A DNA stretch of 64,000 nt, taken from NCBI RefSeq assembly GCF_036248255.1, contig NZ_CP109178.1:5766001-5830000 (forward strand), read 5' to 3'. Positions 45,411 to 56,964 of this stretch are shown in pieces (position 1 is the stretch's first letter; the number at the start of each line of letters is the position of its first letter). This DNA comes from Streptomyces sp. NBC_01717 (lineage in GTDB: Bacteria; Actinomycetota; Actinomycetes; Streptomycetales; Streptomycetaceae). A program made the position numbers and the translations under genes. The notes beneath the pieces are model-generated. The model did not search any database. It was given only the letters and a program-made list of their open reading frames with translations, and had not been told where the DNA came from.

Positions 45411-46052
45411 GTGACCGCGGAGACCTCCCAGACGCTCGACCGGGGACTACGCGTCCTCAAGCTGCTTGCCGACACCGACCACGGGCTGACTGTCACCGAG
45501 TTGTCCAACAAACTTGGCGTGAACCGCACCGTGGTCTACCGTCTGCTCGCCACTCTGGAGCAACATGCCCTGGTACGCCGCGACTTGGGCGGCCGGGCAA
45601 GAGTCGGCCTGGGCGTGCTGCGCCTGGGCCGCCAGGTGCATCCGCTCGTACGGGAGGCAGCGCTGCCCGCGCTGCGGTCCCTCGCCGAGGACATCGGAGC
45701 CACCGCCCACCTGACCCTGGTCGACGGCAGCGACGCGCTGGCGGTCGCGGTCGTCGAACCGACCTGGACCGACTACCACGTGGCGTACCGGGCCGGCTTC
45801 CGCCATCCCCTCGACCGCGGGGCCGCGGGCCGGGCGATCCTTGCCGCCCGGGCGAAGCCGGTGGCCGAACCCGCCTTCACCCTCACCCACGGCGAACTCG
45901 AAGCGGGCGCGAGTGGCGCTGCGGCGGCGCTGATGGGTGTGACGGGGGTCGAGGGCAGTGTGGGCGTGGTGATGCTCGCGGACGCGGTACCGGAGCGGGT
46001 CGGCCCACGGGTCGTCGACGCGGCCCGAGAGGTGGCGGACGCGCTGCGGTAG
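45411..46052 (+). CDS. IclR-family transcriptional regulator
   Basis: A 213-residue protein from GTG 45411 with AGGAG about 8 bases upstream. The N-terminal winged helix is seen in LDRGLRVLKLLADTDHGLTV, LSNKLGVNRTVVYRLLATLE. The effector domain shows HPLDRGAAGRAIL. It is slightly shorter than the usual 250 residues, so the effector part is compact. The target genes are unknown; no catabolic operon is adjacent. Confidence 0.9.
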   Translation: MTAETSQTLDRGLRVLKLLADTDHGLTVTELSNKLGVNRTVVYRLLATLEQHALVRRDLGGRARVGLGVLRLGRQVHPLVREAALPALRSLAEDIGATAHLTLVDGSDALAVAVVEPTWTDYHVAYRAGFRHPLDRGAAGRAILAARAKPVAEPAFTLTHGELEAGASGAAAALMGVTGVEGSVGVVMLADAVPERVGPRVVDAAREVADALR

Positions 46053-46197
46053 TGACCGGCGCCGTCCGGTGGCTGTGCTGACCACGAGCACCGGACGGGT
46101 CGGCCCGGCGGGTCGGGTGTCCTCGGGTGTCCCGGGGCGTCGGACGGGCCGGGGGTGGCCGCACCCGCCCTCCGCCCCCGGCGGCTAGATTGGGCGG

Positions 46198-46986
46198 GTG
46201 GTCACTCGTCTCTCGCGCCCCCGCACCCTCGCCCTCTGCGCTCTGCCCGTCCTCGCGCTGTTCGGCGTGGCCGCCTTCGCGCCGCTGCCGTTCACGCTGG
46301 CGCAGCCCGGTACGACCGCGAACGTGCTCGGGGACGTGCGCGGTACGCCCGTGATCAGCGTCGAGGGCACGCCGACGCGGTCCACCAGCGGCCAGTTGCG
46401 GATGACGACGATCATTGCGACCGGGCCGAAGGCGGACGTCGGCCTGGGAGATGTGATCGACAGCTGGTTCCGGACGGACCGTGCGGTCCTGCCCCGCGAC
46501 TCGGTCTACCCGACCGGCGGCTCCGAGAAGGAGATCGAGAAGCACAACCTCGAGGACATGAAGAAGTCGCAGAACTCCGCCGTCGACGCTGCCCTGACGT
46601 ATCTCGGAAAGCCCCCCGGCTCGGTGGACGTCACCCTGCATCTCGCCAATGTGGGCGGGCCCAGCGCCGGCCTGTTCTTCGCGCTCGGCATCGTCGACAA
46701 GCTCGACGGCAACGGCTCCGGCGGCGATCTCACCGGTGGCCGCACCATCGCCGGCACGGGCACGATCGAGGCGAACGGCGATGTCGGCGCGGTCGGCGGG
46801 GTCTCGCTCAAGACCCAGGCCGCCAAGCGCGACGGGGCGACCGTCTTCCTCGTCCCGAAGGCCGAGTGCAAGGAGGCGGGCGCCGAGCTCCCGAAGGGGC
46901 TCAAGCTGATCCCCGTCACGACGCTGAAGAGCGCGGTGTCCTCGCTGCAGGCGCTGGAGCAGGGCCACAAGGTCCCCAGCTGCTGA
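46198..46986 (+). CDS. Secreted Lon-like (S16) peptidase domain protein
   Basis: A 262-residue protein with an N-terminal signal/anchor (about 10-35) and a C-terminal Lon protease domain: the catalytic serine in VGGPSAGLFFALG and the lysine in GVSLKTQAAKRDGA. Related YlbL-type proteins carry a PDZ domain before the Lon domain; here that space is shorter and I see no clear PDZ. It probably acts outside the membrane on unknown substrates. GTG start at 46198. Confidence 0.87.
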   Translation: MVTRLSRPRTLALCALPVLALFGVAAFAPLPFTLAQPGTTANVLGDVRGTPVISVEGTPTRSTSGQLRMTTIIATGPKADVGLGDVIDSWFRTDRAVLPRDSVYPTGGSEKEIEKHNLEDMKKSQNSAVDAALTYLGKPPGSVDVTLHLANVGGPSAGLFFALGIVDKLDGNGSGGDLTGGRTIAGTGTIEANGDVGAVGGVSLKTQAAKRDGATVFLVPKAECKEAGAELPKGLKLIPVTTLKSAVSSLQALEQGHKVPSC

Positions 46987-47051
46987 CGCCGGCCCGGTGC
47001 GACCCGGTCGTGGCGATCCGCCCCGATCCGGTCGGTGTGCGGGCCGCCCGG

Positions 47052-48344
47052 CTACTCGCGTGAGACGTCCGCCTTCACCTCGGCGGCCGGGTCACCGCCC
47101 CGCGCCCCCTCGGACGGCCTGCCGTCCATCGTGCGCCACACGGGGAAGACCATCGGACTCACCGTCGCCAGCAGGTACACCCCACCCAGCGCCAGCAGCG
47201 CCCCGTCCACACCCACGCTCTCGACCAGCAGCCCCGCCACCAGCCCGCCCACCGGCAGTGCAAGCTCGCAGCCCGCGGTGATCGCCCCGGAGACGCGGCT
47301 GCGGAGCCGTTGCGGTACGCGTTCGTACATCACCGTGGTCAGGATCGGGTTCAGCACCCCACCCGCGAGACCGCCGAGCAGCATCGTCACGGCGAGCGGC
47401 AGCGTCGTGTCCGTCAGCGCGGCCACCACGAACCTCGGCCCGCCGCAGAGCACCACGCACACCGTGAACACGGCCCGCCGTGAGAACCGGTGCCCCACCG
47501 CTCCGTACACCAGCGCGCCCGTCAGGCCGCCCGCCCCGAACAGTGCGGTGAGCAGCCCAAGTTGGGTCGCGCCGCCCAGTTCACGCTCGGCGTGCACCGG
47601 AAGCAGCACGGCGTTCCAGCCCTGGTCGGTGCCGTTCATGAAGAGCACCATCACCACGACGGCCAGCAGCAGCCGGTTGCCGAACAAGTAGGTATAGCCC
47701 TCGCGCAGTTCGGCGCGGTACGTACGCAGCGAGACCGGCGCGGCCGACCTGCGCGGCTCGGCCGACCGTACCCCTCGTACGCCTGCCGCGATCAGCAGTG
47801 CGGACGCGCCGAACGTCGCGGCGTCCAGCAGCAGTACGGTCTCCGCGCCCACGAACGCGATCAGCACCCCGGCCAGCGCAGCCCCGGTCATCCTGGCGCC
47901 GCGCGAGGTTGCGTCGAAGAGGCTGGCGGCGCGGGTGATCGTGGTCCCGGCGTGTTCGGCGAGATCCGGCAGGAGGACGTAGCGCGCGGTGTTGCCGGGC
48001 GTGTGGACGAGTCCGTTCAGCGCCATCAGCCCGCAGAGCATCCAGAACTCGAGCGCCCCCGCGTAGTGCAGCAGCGGGACGGTGGCGATGGCGAGACCGC
48101 ACACCGTGTCGGAGGCGACGGAGACCCGCCGCCGTCCTGCTCGGTCGATGACGGGTCCGCCGATCACCGCGGAGACGACGATCGGCAGCGTGGCGCAGAA
48201 GGCGACGACGCCGGCCCGGCCGGCGCTGCCGGTGGTCTGCAGGACGAACCACGGGACCCCGATCAGGGTGAGCGAAGTGCCCGCAGTCGATATGGAGTTG
48301 GCTGCGAGAAGGGCAGCGAGCGGTTTGCGGTTCCCCCCGTCCAT
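47052..48344 (-). CDS. MFS transporter, last gene of an ArsR-regulated operon
   Basis: A 430-residue protein with twelve membrane segments (PWFVLQTTGSAGRAGVVAFC, VIGGPVIDRAGRRRVSVASD loop), related to the enterobactin/drug exporter branch. The start is ATG 48344, because it lies 2 bases after the stop of the small gene upstream (TAGCCATG), a coupled arrangement. Longer starts would overlap that gene. It is probably an exporter induced when the ArsR-type regulator releases its operator. Confidence 0.88.
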   Translation of the reverse strand: MDGGNRKPLAALLAANSISTAGTSLTLIGVPWFVLQTTGSAGRAGVVAFCATLPIVVSAVIGGPVIDRAGRRRVSVASDTVCGLAIATVPLLHYAGALEFWMLCGLMALNGLVHTPGNTARYVLLPDLAEHAGTTITRAASLFDATSRGARMTGAALAGVLIAFVGAETVLLLDAATFGASALLIAAGVRGVRSAEPRRSAAPVSLRTYRAELREGYTYLFGNRLLLAVVVMVLFMNGTDQGWNAVLLPVHAERELGGATQLGLLTALFGAGGLTGALVYGAVGHRFSRRAVFTVCVVLCGGPRFVVAALTDTTLPLAVTMLLGGLAGGVLNPILTTVMYERVPQRLRSRVSGAITAGCELALPVGGLVAGLLVESVGVDGALLALGGVYLLATVSPMVFPVWRTMDGRPSEGARGGDPAAEVKADVSRE

Positions 48345-48346
48345 GG

Positions 48347-48556
48347 CTAAGCCGTGCGAGGAGAGCTGGGGGCGGGAAGGCCGTGGCGGTTCGGTAGGAC
48401 GTGCAGACCCAACTCGACCAGGGCCCATCCCAGGTGCATGCGGAGACTCTGCCGCGGTGACCGGCGGGGCCGACGGCACAGGCGGAACTCGGAGGCACGC
48501 TGCTGCAGTTCGGCGGAGCGGAGGTGGTGTAGCGGCAGGTGCATGTCAGGGTGCAT
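48347..48556 (-). CDS. Small basic protein between regulator and MFS genes
   Basis: A 69-residue protein from ATG 48556 with AGAGGA 6-7 bases upstream. It reads MHPDMHLPLHHLRSAELQQR and ends LPNRHGLPAPSSPRTA; rich in His, Arg and Leu with a possible amphipathic helix (SLRMHLGWALVELGLHVL). No domain is recognised. The good ribosome site and the coupling to the MFS gene make it likely to be real. The 100 bases before it are G/C low-complexity repeats (GGGCGGTGCGGAC type). Confidence 0.65.
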   Translation of the reverse strand: MHPDMHLPLHHLRSAELQQRASEFRLCRRPRRSPRQSLRMHLGWALVELGLHVLPNRHGLPAPSSPRTA

Positions 48557-48659
48557 GGCGAAGTCCTCTCGGGCGGCGAGGTCGGGCGGTGCGGACAGGC
48601 GGTGCGGCCGGGCGGTGGGGTCGGGCGGTGCGGACAGGCGGCGCAGCCGGGCCGTGGGG

Positions 48660-49268
48660 TCAGTCGGTGGGGCGCGGGAAGACGTGCAGATGGGTGCGGA
48701 CGACGGCCGAGCCCTCGGTGTCCTCGGGGACCCGGTCCCGGTAGCTCTCGACCAGATCGTGGATCTTCTCGGCGAGCTCCAGCGAGAGCTCCGGGGTGAG
48801 CCGCAGCTTGAAGTCGCTCACGTCCCACGAGTGCTGCCACTCCTCGGACCACTCGTGCATGGTGCCGAGCCAGGTGTTCAGCTCCTGCGTGTGCGAGCCG
48901 GCGATCTCGTGCAGGACGACTCCCATGGCGCCGCGCACTTCGGGGTTCGGGTCACGCAGGAAATCCGCCGTCCGGTCGAACGCCGTCCCCTTGTGCACGG
49001 CTCGCCACCACCGCTCGCGTCCCTTGCCGAGCGTCGGGTCGTCCTCGACGAAGCCGTACGTGGCCAGTTGGCGCAGGTGGTAGCTGGTGGCGCCGCTGGA
49101 CTCGCCGAGCCGGTCCGCCAGTCCCGACGCGGTGGCGGGGCCGAACTCCCGGAGGGTGTTGAGCAGGCGGAGCCGCAGGGGATGGGCGAGGCCGCGCAGG
49201 GTGCGGGCGTCGACGCGGTGGATGTTCGGGTCGAGCGGCTTCTCGCCGTCGGCTTCGTTCGCTGCCAT
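48660..49268 (-). CDS. ArsR-type helix-turn-helix regulator
   Basis: A 202-residue protein starting at ATG 49268 (MAANEADGEK). The winged helix covers about residues 17-95: DARTLRGLAHPLRLRLLNTL, ADRLGESSGATSYHLRQLAT and GFVEDDPTLGKGRERWW. The C-terminal half is helical and may form a dimer interface or ligand site. No clear ArsR cysteine metal site is seen, so a small-molecule ligand is more likely. Strong operator-like repeats lie right upstream of its start. Confidence 0.9.
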   Translation of the reverse strand: MAANEADGEKPLDPNIHRVDARTLRGLAHPLRLRLLNTLREFGPATASGLADRLGESSGATSYHLRQLATYGFVEDDPTLGKGRERWWRAVHKGTAFDRTADFLRDPNPEVRGAMGVVLHEIAGSHTQELNTWLGTMHEWSEEWQHSWDVSDFKLRLTPELSLELAEKIHDLVESYRDRVPEDTEGSAVVRTHLHVFPRPTD

Positions 49269-49284
49269 GCTTCGACGATAGACA

Positions 49285-49331
49285 TGCAAAGGTCTCTTTG
49301 CAACGCTTCTTTGCAACGAATCCTTTGTAAC
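49285..49331 (-). promoter_or_regulatory. Operator array upstream of the ArsR-type regulator
   Basis: TGCAAAG-GTCT-CTTTGCA (49285-49302) is a perfect dyad. The unit TTTGCAACG recurs at 49297 and 49310, with TTTGTAAC at 49324, a 13-14-base period. The array sits 17 bases upstream of the regulator's start codon and fits autorepression of the regulator, small protein and MFS operon. Confidence 0.65.
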
Positions 49332-49347
49332 TTCTCGGCCGGTGCCC

Positions 49348-50340
49348 CTAGCCGTTCTTGATGAAGCCTTCCTGGATCAGCCAGTCCTTCGCCACGATGT
49401 GCGGGTCCTGCCCGTCCACGTCCACCTTCGCGTTCAGCTCCTGCGCGACCTCCGTGGTCAGCCGTCTGCTGACCGGATCCAGCAGCCCCGCGATCTCCGG
49501 GTACTTGTCGAAGGTCGCGGTGTGGATGACGGGCGCCGCGTTGTAGTTGGGGAAGAAGTGCTTGTCGTCCGCGAGGACGTCGAGGTCCATCGCCTTGATC
49601 CGGCCGTCTGTGGTGTACACCTCGCCCAGCAGGCAGGAGTTGGACTTCGACACCTGTGTGTAGATGATCCCGGCGTCCATCTTCTTGATGTTGCCGGGCG
49701 GGATCGACATCCCGTACGCCTTTTCCATGCCCGGCAGTCCGTCGTCGCGCGAGGCGAACTCGTTCTCCACGCAGATCGTCACCGCCGACGGGTTCTTCTT
49801 CGCCAGCGCGGCGACGTCGGAGAGCGTCCTCAGGTGGTACTTCGCGTTGTTCTTCTTGCTGATGGCCAGGGCGTAGGTGTTGTTGAGGGTGGACTGCGGC
49901 AGCCAGGTCACCCCGTTCTTCCGGTCCTCGTCCCGGACCGCCTCCCACTGCTTCAGCGGGTCGGTGATCGGCTTCGCATGGCCGAGGTAGGTGATCCAGG
50001 CGGTGCCCGTGTATTCGTACATCGCATCGGCGTCGCCCTTGATGATGGCCTCGCGCGCACTGATCGACCCGGGCAGGTTCGTCCGGTCCAGGACCTCGGC
50101 CCCGGCGGCCTTGAAGACCAGGCCGATCATCTGGCCGAGGATGATGTTCTCGCTGAAGTTCTTCGAGGTGACGGTCAGCGAGGCACCGTGCAGCGGTTGG
50201 CCCTGGCCGACGGAGCCCGGCACGACGTCGTCGGCCATCGGCGAACCGCTCTTGAGCCCGCAGCCGGCGAGCACGGTGGGGAGCACCAGCACACCGACGA
50301 GACCGGCCCGGAATGTGCGCGACGCCCCCGCGGTACGCAT
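49348..50340 (-). CDS. Glycine betaine/choline-type ABC binding lipoprotein
   Basis: A 330-residue lipoprotein (lipobox VLAGCG). The OpuAC/ProX-like binding domain shows LTVTSKNFSENIILGQMIGL, DADAMYEYTGTAWITYLGHA and GRIKAMDLDVLADDKHFFPN. It binds quaternary ammonium osmoprotectants such as glycine betaine, carnitine or choline; which one is not clear. It is last in a four-gene minus-strand operon, its start overlapping the previous stop by one base. Confidence 0.92.
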   Translation of the reverse strand: MRTAGASRTFRAGLVGVLVLPTVLAGCGLKSGSPMADDVVPGSVGQGQPLHGASLTVTSKNFSENIILGQMIGLVFKAAGAEVLDRTNLPGSISAREAIIKGDADAMYEYTGTAWITYLGHAKPITDPLKQWEAVRDEDRKNGVTWLPQSTLNNTYALAISKKNNAKYHLRTLSDVAALAKKNPSAVTICVENEFASRDDGLPGMEKAYGMSIPPGNIKKMDAGIIYTQVSKSNSCLLGEVYTTDGRIKAMDLDVLADDKHFFPNYNAAPVIHTATFDKYPEIAGLLDPVSRRLTTEVAQELNAKVDVDGQDPHIVAKDWLIQEGFIKNG

Positions 50341-51259
50341 CACCCCACCTCCAGTCCGCGTGGTGTCAGCGCCACCTCGACCAGGGAGGCCATCCAGTCC
50401 ACCAGCAGCGCCAGCACCACCGTCAGCACGGAACCGAGCACCAGCACCGGCATCCGCTGCGTCTGGATGCCCGAGGTGATCAGGTCTCCGAGCCCGCCAC
50501 CGCCGCCGAACGTCGCCAGGGTCGCCGTGCCGACGTTGAGCACCAGCGCGGTCCGTACGCCCGCGAGGATCAGCGGGACGGCGAGCGGCAGTTCGACCTT
50601 CGTGAGCGTTCCCATCGCCGACATACCGATGCCGCGTGAGGCCTCGACCAGGGTCGGTTCGATCGCCTTCAGGCCGGCCACCGTGTTGGAGAGCACCGGC
50701 AGCACCGCGTAGATCACCATGCCGATGATCGCCGTCCGCGGGCCGATGCCCAGCCAGATCACCAGCAGCGCCAGCAGCCCGATCGCCGGGGTGGCCTGCC
50801 CGATGTTGGCGACCGCCGTGACCAGCGGGGCGCCCTTGCGGAGTCTGCGCCGGGTGAGCGCGATCCCGAGCGGGATGGCGATGATCAGCACCCAGAAGGT
50901 GGAGATCGCAGTCAGTTCGACGTGCTGCCACCAGCGCAGTTGCACATTGCCGCCGGAGAGCGAGTTCCTCGCGATCGAGTCGAGATGGACGTTGGTGATC
51001 CACAGATAGGTGGCGACGAGGACGATCGCCAGGGCGGCCGGCACCAGCACCAGCTTGCGCCAGGTGATCCGGCGCGGCGGTCCTGCGGGCGGCGGTGCGG
51101 GTTCCTCCTCCTCGTCGTGGAAGGCTCGGCCCCTGACCTCGAGCTCGCCGGGCGGCCGGACGGACGTCGGTCGCTCACCGGCCTTCGAAGGCGGAACGAT
51201 GGGGGGAATCGAACCGTTGGGGGGAATCGGCTGGTCGGGAGGGACCGGCTGGTCGGGGT

Positions 51260-51263
<4 letters not shown>
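50340..51263 (-). CDS. Osmoprotectant ABC transporter permease
   Basis: A 307-residue permease. About 65 Pro-rich cytoplasmic residues (DQPVPPDQPIPP repeats) precede the first membrane segment, an extension beyond the usual 220-250 residues. The core has six segments and the ATPase-contact motif PTLVEASRGIGMSAMGTLTK. It pairs with the second permease of the operon. It overlaps the ATPase gene by ATGA. Confidence 0.92.
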
Positions 51264-52508
<1,245 letters not shown>

Positions 52509-52516
<8 letters not shown>

Positions 52517-53156
52517 GGATCCCCCTGGGGATGGTGAGCCTCCCGAGCAGGACGTACGCGGCGTCGAAGAGCAGGGCGAGGATGACGATGCCGAGGGTGC
52601 CGGCGAGGACCTGATTGATCGCGTTGGCGCTGCCCAGCGAGGCGATGCCGCGGAAGATCTCGTTGCCGAGACCGGGGCCGGAGGCGTACGCGGCGATGGC
52701 GGCGATGCCCATCAGCATCTGCGTCGACACCCGGATGCCGGTGAGGATCGGCGGCCAGGCGAGCGGCAGTTCCACCCTGCAGAGCCGGGCGATCCGCGAC
52801 ATCCCGATGCCCTTGGCCGCGTCGACGAGGGCCGGATCGACGCCGCGCAGTCCGACGATGGAGTTACGGACGACGGGCAGCAGTCCGTACAGCGTCAGTG
52901 TGATCACGGTGGGCGGGACCCCCAGCCCGACGAGCGGGATCAGCAGACCGATCGCGGCGAGGGAAGGGATGGTGAGGATCGCCGCCGTCGAGGTGATGGC
53001 GAGTGAGCCGCCCCAGCTGCTGCGATAGGTGACGATCCCGATCAGGATGCCGAGCACGGTGGCGATGACCATGCACTGGAACACGGCGCTGACATGCTGG
53101 TACGCGTCGGTGAGCAGCTGCTGGTGCCGATTGACCAGGTACTCCCAGAAGCTCAC
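52509..53156 (-). CDS. Osmoprotectant ABC transporter permease, first gene of operon
   Basis: A 215-residue compact permease from GTG 53156 (VSFWEYLVNRHQQLLTDAYQ). It has five or six membrane segments and the EAA-type motif PALVDAAKGIGMSRIARLCR. It lies 15 bases after the Lrp-type regulator stop in the same direction, so the regulator and transporter may share transcripts. Confidence 0.93.
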
Positions 53157-53171
53157 GCGCCACTCCTTGAC

Positions 53172-53645
53172 TCAGTCGCTGTCCTCCGCTGCCTGCTGGA
53201 CGAGCGGGATGATGCGCAGAGGTACCGGGTTCTCCATGACGATCGCCGTAGAGGCTCGGACAATGCCATCAAAACCGACAACGCGGTCGATCACCCGCTG
53301 AAGGTCGGCGTTGGAACGGGCGACGAGCCGGCAGAGCATGTCGCCGTGCCCGGTCGTGGTGTGCAGCTCCAGCACTTCGGGGACGCCGTCCAAATGGGCC
53401 CGTACATCGGCACCTTGGCCCTGCTTGATCTCCAGTGTGGCGAATGCGGTGACGGGGTAGCCCAGCGCTGCCGGATCGACGTCCGGGCCGAATCCGCGGA
53501 TGACGCCATTCGACTGAAGCCGGTCGAGCCGCGCCTGCACGGTCCCGCGGGCCACTCCGAGCCGACGGGACGCTTCCAGTACGCCTATCCGCGGTTCGCG
53601 GGCGAGCAGCACGATGAGCCGCCCGTCCAGATGATCGATCGCCAC
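53172..53645 (-). CDS. Lrp/AsnC-family regulator, divergent from hppD
   Basis: A 157-residue protein. The start GTG 53645 (VAIDHLDGRLIVLLAREPRI) is preferred because GGGAG lies about 7 bases before it and the length fits the family; an ATG at 53687 would place coding sequence over the operator. The helix-turn-helix is EASRRLGVARGTVQARLDRL. The C-terminal RAM domain shows LHTTTGHGDMLCRLVAR. It probably responds to an aromatic amino acid or its keto acid and controls hppD and itself. Confidence 0.92.
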   Translation of the reverse strand: MAIDHLDGRLIVLLAREPRIGVLEASRRLGVARGTVQARLDRLQSNGVIRGFGPDVDPAALGYPVTAFATLEIKQGQGADVRAHLDGVPEVLELHTTTGHGDMLCRLVARSNADLQRVIDRVVGFDGIVRASTAIVMENPVPLRIIPLVQQAAEDSD

Positions 53646-53659
53646 GTACGACTCCCTAT

Positions 53660-54912
<1,253 letters not shown>

Positions 54913-54929
54913 GCGGGACGCTCGGATGT

Positions 54930-54970
54930 GAAGGGCGGGGCCTCCGGCGAACGCGGAGGCCCCGCCCTTC
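54930..54970 (+). terminator. Hairpin after hppD
   Basis: A perfect 17-bp stem, GAAGGGCGGGGCCTCCG (54930-54946) with CGGAGGCCCCGCCCTTC (54954-54970), seven-base loop. The remaining gap 54971-55202 holds no gene I can support. Confidence 0.9.
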
Positions 54971-55202
54971 GTGCTGCTCCGCGCCAAAAGAGGAGCGCCC
55001 GGCAACAGGGCCCGCAGGCCGATCGGGTCCTCGGCCGGTCCGATCGAGTGAGGTGGCGGAGGGGCCACGTGGTCGCCGCTCGTTCCGGTCAGTGAGGGAA
55101 AGCGCCGGACGGCCTGAAGCCGGGCCGTCCGGCGATCGATGTGCACCACCGCCGGTGGCCCGGCGACTACGTCCCGCGTACGGCGTCGGGTACCGCGCCC
55201 GG

Positions 55203-56867
55203 TCAGTGGCCGCCCGGCGCCGGCGATGCGGCCCCAGCCGGAGCGTGCGTGCTGCGGCCCGGGCCGGCGGCCATGCGATCCGGCCCCGGAGTGGGCTGTA
55301 CGTCCCGCGGGCCGGTCGCAGACGGCGGGCTCAGGGCGTCCAGGGCCTTCCGGGCCGCCGGGGCCGCCAGCGGTGAGAACTGCGCGTTGGTCCGCAGCGC
55401 CTCCTCCAGGTGGCGGCGGGCCGGGCCGTACTCCCTCAGATCCTGCTCGATCACGCCCAGGTGATACGCGTACAGCGCCGTCCCGCCGCCCGTGTCCGCC
55501 GCCTTCTGCGCGTACTGCAGCGCACTCGCCGAGTCGCCCGAGCGGTGCAGTGCCCAGCCCAGCGCGTCGGCGACCGCAGCGCTGTGGTGCCGACGCTGCC
55601 ACTCCGTCTTCAGGAGTTTCACCGCCGCGGCCGCGTTCCCGTGGTCGGCCTCGAAGCGGCCCAGCAGCAGCGCGTCGTCGACCCCGTAGCCGTCGGCTCG
55701 GGTCAGGCTCTTGCGAAGCCGGGTGTACTGGCCGAGGGAGTCGTCGTCCCGGCCCAGCGACTCGTACAACTCGCCCAGTTCCAGCATGTATTCGGGGCGG
55801 GGGAGCCGGGACAGCGCCGCCCGGTAGTCGCGCTGTGCCTCGTCCGTGCGGCCCAGGGCCGCCAGTGCCCGTGCCCGGCCGGCGAGCGAAGGATGGTGGG
55901 CCGGGTCGGTCCGCAGGGCCGCGCTGTACTGTGCCACCGCCTTCTCGGACTCGCCCCGCTCCCAGGCCAGTTCGCCCAGCCGGTGCAGGCAGTCCGCCTT
56001 CTCGGCGGGTGCGGTGGCCCGGTCCGCCGCGTTCTGCGCGGTGGCGAGCGCGTCCTCGCGACGGCCCTGGTTCCGGTACATCTGCGCCGTCCGCGAGAGC
56101 GCCGGGACGCCCGAGCGCAGCGCCGTGAACTTTTCCGCCGCCTTTCCCGCCGCCGTGTAGTCACCGAGCCCGTCGTACGCGTCGATCAGTACCGGGTACG
56201 CCGTCCAGTCCTTCGGCTGCCGAGCCCGTACCGTCTCGCCCCACTTCTTCGCCGTGACGAAGTCGTGCCGCGCGTTGGCCAGCGCCGCCAGCCCCACCAG
56301 GGCCGCCGTGTTCCCGCGGTCACCCGGCTGTGCGTCCAGGGAGCGCTTCAGCGCCTGCTCGGCCCGCCCGTAGTACGCCGCGTCCGCGGAACGCTGCCCC
56401 CACTCCACGTAAGCCGTCCCGAGCACCGCCCACGACCGCGCGTCGGACGGATGCCCGCCCACCCAGCTCTGCCGGTCCCCGATCATCGCCTTCAGATCCG
56501 AGAGAGAGGCGGGAGAGCCCGAGTTCGTCGCCGCCAGGGCGCGCGAGACCCCTCCCGGCACGGACGGCGGCGCGGCCTTCTTGCCGTCGTCCGGTACGGC
56601 CACGACCGCACCCGTCACCAGCACGGCGGCCGCCACCATGCCGAACGCCGCCCTGCGCAGCGTCGTGTGCAACGAGGCGGGCGGCGGTTCCGCCGACGAC
56701 TCCGGGTCCAGGCCGGAGGGCGGTTCGCAATCGGGCGCCGGCTGCGTCTCCGGCGGCACGTCGTAGGGCCCGGAGGGCGGCGAGGTGGGGGGCGGGCGAT
56801 CCAGATGGTCCGGATCCGAGTGGTCCGAGTGCGGGGGCTCCGGAGGGTGCTGCGGCATGACGTCCAT
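55203..56867 (-). CDS. Membrane-anchored tetratricopeptide repeat protein
   Basis: About 554 residues. The first 70 residues are Pro-rich and cytoplasmic, then a membrane segment (AAFGMVAAAVLVTGAVVAV), then about eight TPR units outside or facing the wall (ARSWAVLGTAYVEWGQRSAD, LAWERGESEKAVAQYSAALR, PEYMLELGELYESLGRDDDS). TPRs bind other proteins, so it is probably a scaffold. Start uncertain: ATG 56867 is used; GTG 56876 and ATG 56858 are also in frame, and none has a strong ribosome site. Function unknown. Confidence 0.85.
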   Translation of the reverse strand: MDVMPQHPPEPPHSDHSDPDHLDRPPPTSPPSGPYDVPPETQPAPDCEPPSGLDPESSAEPPPASLHTTLRRAAFGMVAAAVLVTGAVVAVPDDGKKAAPPSVPGGVSRALAATNSGSPASLSDLKAMIGDRQSWVGGHPSDARSWAVLGTAYVEWGQRSADAAYYGRAEQALKRSLDAQPGDRGNTAALVGLAALANARHDFVTAKKWGETVRARQPKDWTAYPVLIDAYDGLGDYTAAGKAAEKFTALRSGVPALSRTAQMYRNQGRREDALATAQNAADRATAPAEKADCLHRLGELAWERGESEKAVAQYSAALRTDPAHHPSLAGRARALAALGRTDEAQRDYRAALSRLPRPEYMLELGELYESLGRDDDSLGQYTRLRKSLTRADGYGVDDALLLGRFEADHGNAAAAVKLLKTEWQRRHHSAAVADALGWALHRSGDSASALQYAQKAADTGGGTALYAYHLGVIEQDLREYGPARRHLEEALRTNAQFSPLAAPAARKALDALSPPSATGPRDVQPTPGPDRMAAGPGRSTHAPAGAASPAPGGH

Positions 56868-56964
56868 GCCGATCACTCTGCGTCAGTACGAAGAGCACAC
56901 CGCACCTTGCGAAGGCTGCCGCAGACGGGTTCACACCACTGGCCCCGGGTGTCACGCTTGGATC

